Origin: Thalassospiraceae bacterium | GTDB lineage: Bacteria; Pseudomonadota; Alphaproteobacteria; Rhodospirillales; Magnetovibrionaceae | Length of the DNA: 6,992 nucleotides | NCBI GenBank assembly: GCA_030637205.1 | Contig: DAOVVL010000100.1 | Coordinates: 1-6,992 of the forward strand | Reading direction: 5' to 3' | Shown: one piece after another, positions 1-6,430 of the stretch | Layout: every line of letters starts with the position of its first letter | Position numbering within the stretch: position 1 is the stretch's first letter | Position numbers and translations under genes: made by a program | The notes under the pieces: model-generated | Seen by the model: only the letters and a program-made list of their open reading frames with translations | What the model was told of the DNA's origin: nothing | The model's database searches: none

Positions 1-19
1 TTGCCAATTAACAAAAATC

Positions 20-29
20 AGGTTAACCT
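20..29. repeat. Perfect 10-bp palindrome AGGTTAACCT
   Basis: AGGTTAACCT is its own reverse complement and lies 30 bases before the methyltransferase start. Its half-site TTAACC also occurs, in the opposite arrangement, in the operator-like repeat at 6541-6559. It could be a protein-binding site near the front of the late genes. A 10-bp palindrome can also occur by chance, and the window edge hides what lies upstream. The rest of bases 1-59 shows no complete gene; two forward frames are open across it, so the end of an upstream gene could overlap here. Confidence 0.3.
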
Positions 30-59
30 CTGCTCCATCCATATTCAGGAGCATCAGCC

Positions 60-1307
60 ATGCACGGCGCGTTAAACCAAAAGATGAAGATTGCCAGCCT
101 TCCGCTTGAAGACCTTATCCCCTACGCCAGCAACAGCCGCACCCACTCCGACGAACAGGTGGCGCAGATAGCGGCATCGATCAAAGAATTTGGTTTCAAT
201 AATCCGGTTCTGATTGACGAAGAGGGCGGAATCATCGCAGGACACGGCAGAGTATTGGGCGCCCGAAAGCTGGGCTTGACCGATATCCCGACCATCCGCC
301 TCACCCATCTCACCGAAAACCAGCGCAAAGCCTACATCATCGCCGATAATAAACTGGCCCTGAGTGCCGGCTGGGACGTGGATATCCTCACCCTGGAAAT
401 GAAGGCACTCGACAGCGAGGGCTTCGACCTTTCCCTGATTGGCTTCGATGAGGGGGAATTGGCAGGATTATTCGCCACCGGTCTGGAAGGCCTCACCGAC
501 CCAGACGAAATCCCGGACCTACCCGAGAACCCGGTTTCCAAACTCGGCGACGTGTGGCTCTTGGGCGGACACAGGCTCATGTGCGGCGATAGCACCGACA
601 CAACCAACGTGGCGGCCCTATTGGCCGGGGAAAAGGCTGATATGGTGTTCACCGATCCGCCTTGGAACGTGGACTATGGCGCGCCCGGCCGTCAGATTAT
701 GAACGACAGCATGAGCGCATCAGATTGGGCAGACTTCTGCGCCCAGACAGCGGTGTCGCTTCGGGCTGCCACAAAGCCAGGCGCGTTGCTCTACTGCGTG
801 ATGGGGATGTCCGAGCTGCCTGTGATTGATAAGGCGCTACGAATGGCAGGCTTCCATTGGTCCTCGACAATCATTTGGGCCAAGGACACGTTGGTATTAA
901 GCCGAAAGGACTATCATCTCCAGTACGAACCAATCTGGTATGGCTGGAACTCAGCAGCAGCCCGATTGACGAAAGTTCCGGATCGAAAACAGTCCGACGT
1001 TTGGCAGTGCGATCGCCCCAAGAAATCAGAGCTGCACCCCACCACAAAGCCCGTCGAATTGGTGGAGCGCGCAGTCAACAACTCATCCCATCCCGGAGAC
1101 CTTGTCCTTGATCTATTCGGGGGATCAGGAACCACATTGATCGCCGCACAGCAGACCGGGCGCAAATCATGCCTGATGGAAATGGACCCAAAGTATGCCG
1201 ACGTGATTATAAAACGCTGGCAGAACTTCACCGGGAAGCAGGCAAAACTTGAGGGCAGCGGGGAAACTTTCTCCCAGCGCGCGGGGATTTCAGAAAATGG
1301 CACGTAA
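60..1307 (+). CDS. ParB-like domain fused to beta-class DNA methyltransferase
   Basis: This 415-aa protein probably methylates phage DNA using S-adenosylmethionine. Residues about 9-105 form a ParB/sulfiredoxin-type domain, with the signature IIAGHGRVLGARKLG at 58-72 in place of the usual GHRR-type motif. The methyltransferase domain covers about 160-392. DPPW (199-202, catalytic motif IV) comes first, then HPTTKP (326-331), then DLFGGSGTT (351-359, AdoMet-binding motif I), with EMDPKY (374-379) after it. Motif IV before motif I is the beta-class order of the N6_N4 methyltransferase family. DPPW favours N6-adenine over N4-cytosine, although the motif alone does not prove it. No restriction partner is visible, so it looks like an orphan enzyme. 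The ATG at 60 has AGGAG at 47-51, 8 bases upstream. The gene overlaps the small-terminase-like gene by 11 bases. This fusion is commonly found next to terminase genes in phages. The recognition sequence cannot be read from the protein. Confidence 0.92.
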   Translation: MHGALNQKMKIASLPLEDLIPYASNSRTHSDEQVAQIAASIKEFGFNNPVLIDEEGGIIAGHGRVLGARKLGLTDIPTIRLTHLTENQRKAYIIADNKLALSAGWDVDILTLEMKALDSEGFDLSLIGFDEGELAGLFATGLEGLTDPDEIPDLPENPVSKLGDVWLLGGHRLMCGDSTDTTNVAALLAGEKADMVFTDPPWNVDYGAPGRQIMNDSMSASDWADFCAQTAVSLRAATKPGALLYCVMGMSELPVIDKALRMAGFHWSSTIIWAKDTLVLSRKDYHLQYEPIWYGWNSAAARLTKVPDRKQSDVWQCDRPKKSELHPTTKPVELVERAVNNSSHPGDLVLDLFGGSGTTLIAAQQTGRKSCLMEMDPKYADVIIKRWQNFTGKQAKLEGSGETFSQRAGISENGT

Positions 1308-1680
1308 AGCCACAGGAAACCCAAACGGACGGCCACCTTTCAAGCCAACGGCTGAGGAGAGAAAGACTGTCGAAATGATGGGGGCTGTCGGGGTGCCGCA
1401 GGCAAGCATCGCTATGTGCATAAGGGACGGGATAGACGTCAAAACCCTCAAGGAACATTTCGGACCCGAATTAAAAACGGCCTTAATCAAAGCCAATGCG
1501 AAGGTAGCCGGCGCCATGTTCAACAAAGCAATCAAGGGCGATGTGGGTGCAGGACGCTTCTGGCTCAATTGCCGGGCTGGTTGGAAAGAAACCAACGTCA
1601 ACGAAATGACCGGGAACCCGGTGGTCAATCAGTTTGTGTTTGTCCCGATGGGGGTCGACGATGAACCAAATAAAGATTGA
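1297..1680 (+). CDS. Small-terminase-like DNA-binding protein
   Basis: This 127-aa protein probably recognises phage DNA for packaging. It begins with a basic, glycine/proline-rich arm (GNPNGRPPFKP, residues 7-17). A helix-turn-helix-like segment follows at about 20-60, with VGVPQASIAMCIRDGIDVKTLKEHF at 31-55. A helical stretch (about 60-82) and the segment AGRFWLNCRAGW (85-96) come next. Proteins of this pattern are frequent just upstream of large terminase genes in phages and are usually labelled small terminase or hypothetical. The role rests mainly on that position and on the DNA-binding look. ATG 1297 is preferred, with GGGGA at 1283-1287, 9 bases upstream. A TTG at 1249 in the same frame would add 16 residues inside the methyltransferase gene and lacks support. 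It overlaps the preceding gene by 11 bases and the large terminase by 20, which suggests coupled translation. Confidence 0.75.
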   Translation: MARKATGNPNGRPPFKPTAEERKTVEMMGAVGVPQASIAMCIRDGIDVKTLKEHFGPELKTALIKANAKVAGAMFNKAIKGDVGAGRFWLNCRAGWKETNVNEMTGNPVVNQFVFVPMGVDDEPNKD

Positions 1681-3169
1681 ATACGTCCAGAACCTCCACC
1701 CCATATTCACCAAAGAGAAGCGCATCAAGATCATTGTCGGCGGGCGCGGTTCGTCTAAATCAACTGGCGTGGCCGATTACGTGGCGGCCAAGGTATCAAG
1801 CGGGGAGCTGTGGTGCTGTGCGCGTGAGACCCAGAACTCCATTGAGGAAAGCGTACACCGCACGTTACTTGAGGAAATCGAACGCCTGGGCATATACGGA
1901 TTTGAGGATACCAAGACCGGGATTAAGCACCTCGACACCGGGGGCCGTACATTCTACCGCGGGCTATCGCGCAATATCACGGCCCTGAAATCTACCCTGT
2001 CGGGCATTGACGGCCTGTGGATTGAGGAAGGAGAGGATATCTCCCACGACACCCTTAGGGTTCTCACCGCCTCTGTGCGCCTGAATGCGACCGACACAGC
2101 CCGCAAGATAGCCGGCGAAGAGATCAAGCTTCCTGAGATCATCATCACCATGAACCGGGGCACACGGGCCGGGGCTATCGCTGAGAAGTGGCTGGCCCGA
2201 GCCGAGCGGGATCTGGGGCGTTGTGGGTTCTATGAGGACGAGAACATTATGGTAGTCGAAATGAACTACACCGACATGCCAAAGGGCTGGTTTCTTGAGT
2301 CGGGGCTGGAATCGGAACGCCGGGACGACGAAGAGAAAATGTCACGGGCGGAATATGATCACAAATGGGGCGGCACCTATCTGGACGAGATCGAAGGAAC
2401 GATTATCAAAACCGAGTGGTTCGATGCTGCGATCGATGCCCACCTGAAGCCCAACCTCGCCGAGATATTCAAGCCCCATGGTGCCGTTATCGCGTCGCAT
2501 GATCCGTTTGACGATGGCAACGATGCCGGGGGTTTCGCCATACGCCATGGCTCAATCATCACACAGGTAGATTCCAAGACCTCGGGCGAGATCGATGAGG
2601 TGTGCGATTGGGCCACAGGGCTGGCTATCGTTGCTGGGGCTGATTGGTTCACATGGGACGGGGATGGCATGGGAACGGGCCTCAAGCGCCAGGTGGCCTT
2701 AGCTTTCGAAGGAACCAAGACTAAGTACCACATCTTCAAGGGTTCCCTTTCCGGCTCAGGTCAGGATAACGCCGAGCGCGTGTATATGCCCGCGGGCGGG
2801 GACAAGGACACCCAACCCAAGACTTACGCCGAAACCTTCAAGAACAATCGTGCGCAGTATTATTCCGAACTGGCCCGGCGGTTTTTCAACACATACAACT
2901 GCGTGGTGAAGGGCAAATACGTGGACCCCGACGATATGATCAGCCTTGCCAGCGCAGGGATTGAGGACATGACGGGCCTCAGAACACAGCTTTGCCGCAT
3001 CCCGCGCAAGCCGAATGGAACAGGTCTGGTCCAGATTATGAGCAAGGTTGAAATGGCCAAATTAAAAATCTCTTCCCCAAACGAGGGGGACGCGGTTATG
3101 ATGAGCCTGTTTTCGCCAACCGAGGCAGCCCAATTCAAGGGCCTAGATTTTGATGGATGGAATGGTTGA
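1661..3169 (+). CDS. Phage terminase large subunit (packaging ATPase-nuclease)
   Basis: This 502-aa motor drives DNA into the prohead and cuts it. The ATPase half shows a Walker A motif GGRGSSKST (residues 27-35), a Walker B segment with catalytic acids IDGLWIEEGED (116-126), and a coupling segment EIIITMNRG (159-167). The nuclease half has acidic residues where RNase H-fold terminase nucleases place metal ligands: ASHDPFDDG (278-286), WDGDGMG (332-338) and EGDAVMMSLF (475-484). Assigning each acid to catalysis is my inference. The arrangement fits the Terminase_3/Sf6-type family, often linked to headful packaging, and the length is normal. The Walker A has serine where many relatives have glycine (GSSKS for GSGKS). 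ATG 1661 is chosen because GGGGG at 1650-1654 lies 6 bases upstream; a TTG at 1634 would add nine residues without benefit. Its TGA overlaps the portal ATG (TGATG). Confidence 0.95.
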   Translation: MNQIKIEYVQNLHPIFTKEKRIKIIVGGRGSSKSTGVADYVAAKVSSGELWCCARETQNSIEESVHRTLLEEIERLGIYGFEDTKTGIKHLDTGGRTFYRGLSRNITALKSTLSGIDGLWIEEGEDISHDTLRVLTASVRLNATDTARKIAGEEIKLPEIIITMNRGTRAGAIAEKWLARAERDLGRCGFYEDENIMVVEMNYTDMPKGWFLESGLESERRDDEEKMSRAEYDHKWGGTYLDEIEGTIIKTEWFDAAIDAHLKPNLAEIFKPHGAVIASHDPFDDGNDAGGFAIRHGSIITQVDSKTSGEIDEVCDWATGLAIVAGADWFTWDGDGMGTGLKRQVALAFEGTKTKYHIFKGSLSGSGQDNAERVYMPAGGDKDTQPKTYAETFKNNRAQYYSELARRFFNTYNCVVKGKYVDPDDMISLASAGIEDMTGLRTQLCRIPRKPNGTGLVQIMSKVEMAKLKISSPNEGDAVMMSLFSPTEAAQFKGLDFDGWNG

Positions 3170-5373
3170 TGGTAGACTTTGCAGACCACCAGGAAGTTGT
3201 GACGCTTTTCAACGAGGCCCAGCGGGTCGAAACCGACAACCGATCGCGCGCCGCTGATGCCCACAGTTTCATCGACGACCCATCAGGCCAGTGGGAAACC
3301 AACTTCACCACTGACGACAAAAAGCCCCGCTACACCTTCGACCTCGTTACTCCTATCGTTGAACAGATCGCCGGCGAAATGGAGCAGGCCGACTTTGATA
3401 TCCGGATTAAACCAGCCGGCGGCGAAGCCACCAAAGATGATGCTCAGTTGATTGATGGCATGATCCGAAACATCGAAAACATATCGGGCGCCAGCGATAT
3501 CTTTAATGCCGCCGGGCGCAGCATGGTAACGTCCGGGATTGATGGGTGGCGTGTGGAGCAGAGGTTTGTCGATCATAACAGCTTCGACCAAGACCTGGTT
3601 ATTGCCCCCCTGCTTGATTTTGCCAACCGGGTCTGGTTCGACCCCAACGCCAGAAAGCAGGACAAGTCAGACGCTAAATATTGCTTTGTCATCCAGCCCA
3701 TCGGCAAAGAGGAATACAAAGAAAAATTTCCCGATGGTTCCGAGCAATCGGTGAGCGGCAATAGCGGGTCGATTTGCTCCACCGATTCAAATGCCGATTG
3801 GGGCTATAAGCCCGACGATATTTTCATCGGCCAGATTTATTTCAAGAAGGAAGTGAAGCGCGACATTCACCTGTTATCCGATGGCCGCGTGGTTGAGGAT
3901 GACGAGGACTTCGCGCAGATCAAAGATGATCTGGCCTTGAACGGAATCGTGGTCGAGCAGACCCGCAGTCGTCCCAAGATCGTTGTGGTATCACGCCTGT
4001 TCGATGCAAACGATTGGCTGATTGGCGAAGAGGATACCGTGTTCAGTTGGATCCCTGTAATCCCGGTCTATGGCAACTACAAGATCAACCGCAACAAAAC
4101 CATGTATCGTGGCGTCGTCCAGAAGCTGATGGACCCCCAGCGCGTGATGAATTACAGCCTCAGCCGTGAAATTGAAGAGGGCGCCCTTGCCCCTCGGGCC
4201 AAGTTCTGGATGACCACCAAACAGGTGGCTGGGTTCGAGGATACAATCCAGACCTTGAACACGAATGCCGACCCGGTCCAGCTTTACAACTTTGACTCCG
4301 ACGTCCCCGGCATCCCTGGCACCACCGGTGGGGCGACCGTAAACCCCGGCCTTCGCACCATATCTCTGGCCATGAAGGATATGATCAGCTTCTCCGCTGG
4401 TTTGTTCGCGGCCAATATGGGAGACAACCCGGGCCTGCAATCTGGCATTGCCATTGAACGGCTGCAGAACAAGGGCGACACTGGAACTGTCAACTATTTC
4501 CAATCTCAAGAGATCGGCATCTGCCATACCGCGCGCATCATCGTTGATGCCCTTGGGCGCGTTTATGATACCAAACGCATGTCCCGCATCCTGCAGGAAG
4601 ACGGCTCGTTCGATATGAAGATGCTGAACGATATGGAACTCGACCAAGAGACCGGAGAACTGGTCAAGGTCAACGACTTGTCCAAGGGCAAATACGATGT
4701 GACATGTTCCGCCGGCCCATCATTCCAGAACAGGCAGCAGGAAGCTGTCCAAGGCATTGTCGAGGCGTCAAGCGTTAACCCTGAGATCAGCCTTGTGGGC
4801 AGCGATATCCTGATGAAAAACATGACCTTCCCCGGCTCCGAACAGATCGGCGATCGCTTGAGGGCGCAGCTATTCGACCAAGGCATGATCCCGGTCGACC
4901 AGATGACCGATGAGGAAAAAGAAGAAATGCTGGAAGCCCAGGCAGCACGGGAAGCGCAGGGCGACCAACCGACCCCGGACCAGATGATCGGTGAGGCCGA
5001 GCTTATCAAAGCCCAGAACGAACAGGACAAAACTCAGATCAGCGTTCAGGAAAAGAGCCAGAATATTCTGTTGGCCCAGAACCGAGAGCGCCGCGAGGAC
5101 GCCAAGTTCAGGGAATCAGTGAGAAGCGGCGCCGCTACCTTCGCCCAGACCGAACAGCAGAACCAGTTCGAGCGCATCGCCGCCACCCAGAAGCAGCAAT
5201 CAGTGGACCAACAGGCTTTGCTTGATTCGGTGAAGACCATGGCCGAGACCCTGAAACTTATTCAGGAGGCCGCCCAAGGCCCCGTGGTGGGGCCGGGCTT
5301 CGTCCAGAACGTCAAGGAGCAGTCAGACCTCGTGACTGATGCCCAAGACGCCCTGGAGCGCGGTGGGAGTTAA
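3169..5373 (+). CDS. P22-type portal protein
   Basis: This 734-aa protein should form the twelve-part ring at the head vertex through which DNA enters and leaves. Family features include the early segment YTFDLVTPIVEQIAGE (55-70), TSGIDGWRVEQ (121-131), FANRVWFDPNARKQDKSDA (151-169), and a core with IPVYGNYKINRNKTMYRGVV (about 298-317) followed by MDPQRVMNYSLSREIE (321-336). FSAGLFAANMGDNPGLQSG comes at about 408-426. The length is close to the 725 residues of the P22 portal. From about 580 to 700 it is rich in Gln, Glu, Ala and Lys and is likely helical or coiled-coil, comparable in position to the P22 C-terminal barrel. ATG 3169 overlaps the terminase stop by one base. An in-frame ATG at 3157 would add four residues, and the choice between them is not firm. 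Its TAA shares the palindrome TTAA (5370-5373) with the stop of the converging lipoprotein gene. Confidence 0.94.
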   Translation: MVDFADHQEVVTLFNEAQRVETDNRSRAADAHSFIDDPSGQWETNFTTDDKKPRYTFDLVTPIVEQIAGEMEQADFDIRIKPAGGEATKDDAQLIDGMIRNIENISGASDIFNAAGRSMVTSGIDGWRVEQRFVDHNSFDQDLVIAPLLDFANRVWFDPNARKQDKSDAKYCFVIQPIGKEEYKEKFPDGSEQSVSGNSGSICSTDSNADWGYKPDDIFIGQIYFKKEVKRDIHLLSDGRVVEDDEDFAQIKDDLALNGIVVEQTRSRPKIVVVSRLFDANDWLIGEEDTVFSWIPVIPVYGNYKINRNKTMYRGVVQKLMDPQRVMNYSLSREIEEGALAPRAKFWMTTKQVAGFEDTIQTLNTNADPVQLYNFDSDVPGIPGTTGGATVNPGLRTISLAMKDMISFSAGLFAANMGDNPGLQSGIAIERLQNKGDTGTVNYFQSQEIGICHTARIIVDALGRVYDTKRMSRILQEDGSFDMKMLNDMELDQETGELVKVNDLSKGKYDVTCSAGPSFQNRQQEAVQGIVEASSVNPEISLVGSDILMKNMTFPGSEQIGDRLRAQLFDQGMIPVDQMTDEEKEEMLEAQAAREAQGDQPTPDQMIGEAELIKAQNEQDKTQISVQEKSQNILLAQNRERREDAKFRESVRSGAATFAQTEQQNQFERIAATQKQQSVDQQALLDSVKTMAETLKLIQEAAQGPVVGPGFVQNVKEQSDLVTDAQDALERGGS

Positions 5374-5618
5374 TCTTCCCTAAGCGGAAGGTGGAAGACC
5401 ATTCCATTCTGGCAAGTGCCTGAGATGGCGTATTTGCCCTCATAATACCATTTGTATGGTTCGCCGTTGCAGAACGTGCCGCGCAAGGAAGCGGACTTTT
5501 CAACGTGGCCGTTGAGCTTCCAGTTTTCATAATCGGCCCGGTCAGGGTCGATGGTGTTTTTGTCGCTGGCACAGGCCGATACGGCCAATACAAGCGCGAT
5601 AGTCAATAAATGTTTCAA
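5370..5618 (-). CDS. Small lipoprotein, possible host-surface or exclusion protein
   Basis: This 82-aa precursor has a classic lipoprotein signal. Basic residues (MKH) lead into a hydrophobic run (LLTIALVLAV, 4-13) and a lipobox VSAC ending at Cys16, the predicted lipidation site. Alanine follows the cysteine rather than aspartate, which by the enterobacterial sorting rule favours the outer membrane. The mature part is about 67 residues, with Cys50 and Cys69 in the similar short patterns GTFCNG and GTCQNG, so a disulfide is possible. I do not recognise a family. Some phages carry small lipoproteins of about this size that block receptors against superinfection (T5 Llp, the Cor proteins); that role here is an analogy only. 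The start is TTG at 5618, supported by GGAG 7 bases upstream and by the signal peptide beginning right there. No ATG precedes the signal. The TTG overlaps the upstream gene's TGA as TTGA. Confidence 0.78.
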   Translation of the reverse strand: MKHLLTIALVLAVSACASDKNTIDPDRADYENWKLNGHVEKSASLRGTFCNGEPYKWYYEGKYAISGTCQNGMVFHLPLRED

Positions 5619-5779
5619 TTTGTTTCTCCATATCCAGCTTTGGTTAAAAGGAACTTGGACCGATTCATCCGGCCTCTGGCCCGGTCAATCGCCTCAAGGG
5701 TCTTGGGAGGGATGCTGATTGACAGCTTGATGGCGGGGCCACCGGGCTTCTTGGGTCTGCCGGGCTTGCGTTTCATCAT
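5615..5779 (-). CDS. AT-hook plus ribbon-helix-helix DNA-binding protein
   Basis: This 54-aa protein is probably a small transcriptional regulator. The first part, KRKPGRPKKPGG (3-14), contains the GRP core flanked by basic residues that is typical of an AT-hook, which binds the minor groove of AT-rich DNA. Next comes a ribbon-helix-helix-like unit: a strand (IKLSISI, 17-23), a first helix (PPKTLEAIDRARGR, 24-37), a turn and a second helix (NRSKFLLTKAGYG, 39-51). Such proteins dimerise through the strand and bind short operator repeats. ATG 5779 is chosen because GGAGG lies at 5790-5794, 10 bases upstream, and because it forms an ATGA overlap with the preceding stop. A GTG at 5860 in the same frame would add a stretch overlapping the upstream gene and lacks this support. 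A natural target would be the repeats at 6439-6459 or 6541-6559, but this is inference. Confidence 0.75.
   Translation of the reverse strand: MMKRKPGRPKKPGGPAIKLSISIPPKTLEAIDRARGRMNRSKFLLTKAGYGETN
5626..5629 (-). promoter_or_regulatory. Ribosome binding site that sets the TTG start of the lipoprotein
   Basis: Reading leftward, GGAG is followed by 7 bases and then TTG at 5618-5616. The signal peptide starts exactly there, so the site and the protein agree on an unusual TTG start. It lies inside the end of the upstream regulator gene. Confidence 0.7.
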
Positions 5780-5991
5780 TCGTATTGAACCTCCATTGCA
5801 TGATCCCTCAGAGTTTCCGCATACATGAGCCGATCCTTCGGGGTGGTGTTGTTTGTCCACATGGTGATGCTTCCGTCTTCGTTTTCGGCAACGATTATGA
5901 AATGCTTAACCTCATGTAAACATTCAAGAAACTTTGCAGCTATCGCGTCCGCATTATCAACGGAATTGTTTAGCATTTCGATTTTGCTCAC
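5776..5991 (-). CDS. Hypothetical small protein (71 aa)
   Basis: I do not recognise this protein. It begins MSKIEMLNNSVDNADAIAAK and has a helical first part, a strand-like segment HFIIVAENEDGSITMWTNN (30-48) and a charged end KDRLMYAETLRDHAMEVQYE (52-71). There is no signal peptide, membrane segment or cysteine motif, so it is probably cytoplasmic. GTG 5991 is preferred because AGAGGA lies 9 bases upstream (6001-6006 on the plus strand) and just after the preceding gene's stop. An in-frame ATG at 6021 would add ten residues, overlap the preceding gene and has no clear ribosome site. Its TGA overlaps the regulator's ATG as ATGA. G+C is low: 46 of 120 bases by hand count at 5881-6000, against 34 of 60 at 3361-3420 in the portal gene. 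Confidence 0.68.
   Translation of the reverse strand: MSKIEMLNNSVDNADAIAAKFLECLHEVKHFIIVAENEDGSITMWTNNTTPKDRLMYAETLRDHAMEVQYE
5790..5794 (-). promoter_or_regulatory. Ribosome binding site of the ribbon-helix-helix gene
   Basis: Reading leftward, GGAGG stands 10 bases before ATG 5779. It decides for this start over the upstream in-frame GTG at 5860, and it sits within the end of the 71-aa gene. Confidence 0.65.
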
Positions 5992-6000
5992 AGGTCTAAA

Positions 6001-6006
6001 TCCTCT
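6001..6006 (-). promoter_or_regulatory. Ribosome binding site that sets a GTG start
   Basis: Reading leftward, AGAGGA is followed by 9 bases and GTG at 5991-5989. The site begins three bases after the stop codon of the 104-aa gene, in the short gap between the two genes. This favours GTG 5991 over the overlapping ATG at 6021. Confidence 0.65.
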
Positions 6007-6008
6007 TT

Positions 6009-6323
6009 TTACGCGATACATTCATTCAGCAAGCTGGGGTATTCCCAGCCGGAATGCACTCGCTGATCTTTCTTCGGGTCCATTTCTCGCTTCAACGCAT
6101 CAAGCTGTCGGTATGAACACACCAAAATCGTCTTGTTGTTCAGCATGAATGGGGCGGCGTCTTTAAATTCCGGATAGGTGCCCTCAATGTAGGGCGTAAT
6201 TGGGAGCCAGCGGGCAAGCCAACAGATCATTGGATGCGCCTTGAACTGGCGTGTTCGCATTCTCCCAGCAGGCTCTTGAGGCCACGGTTCAAACGTCTTA
6301 ATTTTGATGCCAAACATATCCAC
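6009..6323 (-). CDS. Hypothetical protein (104 aa), first gene of leftward operon
   Basis: I do not recognise this protein. It has an N-terminal part MDMFGIKIKTFEPWPQEPAGRM (1-22), a tryptophan-rich moderately hydrophobic stretch MICWLARWLPITPYIEG (32-48), a strand-like segment KTILVCSY (64-71) and a basic, charged helix QLDALKREMDPKKDQRV (73-89). There is no signal peptide and no clear membrane span. GTG 6323 is chosen because GAGG lies 7 bases upstream (6331-6334 on the plus strand). An ATG at 6317 is a near alternative. An ATG at 6341 would add six residues but lies upstream of that ribosome site and has none of its own. It is the first gene behind the predicted promoter at 6487-6515 and is separated from the next start by 17 bases. 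Confidence 0.62.
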   Translation of the reverse strand: MDMFGIKIKTFEPWPQEPAGRMRTRQFKAHPMICWLARWLPITPYIEGTYPEFKDAAPFMLNNKTILVCSYRQLDALKREMDPKKDQRVHSGWEYPSLLNECIA

Positions 6324-6330
6324 TGGAAAA

Positions 6331-6334
6331 CCTC
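6331..6334 (-). promoter_or_regulatory. Ribosome binding site of the first leftward gene
   Basis: Reading leftward, GAGG is followed by 7 bases and GTG 6323, or by 13 bases and ATG 6317. It lies downstream of ATG 6341 and so argues against that start. It comes 18 bases after the leader hairpin at 6353-6378. Confidence 0.55.
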
Positions 6335-6352
6335 GTTCCATTCAAATCGGGT

Positions 6353-6378
6353 GGGGCATTCTGTTGCTAGGTTGCCCC
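6353..6378 (-). repeat. Inverted repeat GGGGCA/TGCCCC
   Basis: Six-base arms GGGGCA (6353-6358) and TGCCCC (6373-6378) enclose 14 bases. In leftward RNA this is the GC-rich stem closest to the first gene, ending 18 bases before its ribosome site. It could influence translation of the operon. No T-run follows, so it is not a standard terminator. Confidence 0.45.
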
Positions 6379-6389
6379 GGACCGCGCCG

Positions 6390-6401
6390 GCCTAATTAGG
6401 C
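6390..6401. repeat. Perfect 12-bp palindrome GCCTAATTAGGC
   Basis: The sequence equals its own reverse complement over 12 bases, with an AT core, in the middle of the leader. It may be a dimer-protein binding site, or a small stem in the RNA with an AAUU loop. Confidence 0.45.
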
Positions 6402-6430
6402 TGCAATGCGGCTCTCAACCGCTTGGTTTT

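Noticed and set aside
1..29. TTGCCA at the window start as the -35 box of a promoter for the methyltransferase
   Set aside because: No -10 box with more than about three matches stands at 16-18 bases, and the upstream sequence is cut by the window edge.
3991..4647. A 218-codon open frame on the minus strand inside the portal gene
   Set aside because: It lies wholly opposite a well-supported portal sequence, has no recognisable domain and is explained by the absence of stops in the complementary frame of a GC-rich gene.
5374..5398. TCTTCC/GGAAGA inverted repeat as a terminator at the portal-lipoprotein junction
   Set aside because: The stem is short with a 13-base loop, no T-run follows on either strand, and it lies in the lipoprotein coding sequence.
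5825..6148. A 107-codon plus-strand frame across the leftward genes
   Set aside because: The minus strand has matching ribosome sites and ATGA/TTGA overlaps in this interval, while this frame has none and no recognisable domain.
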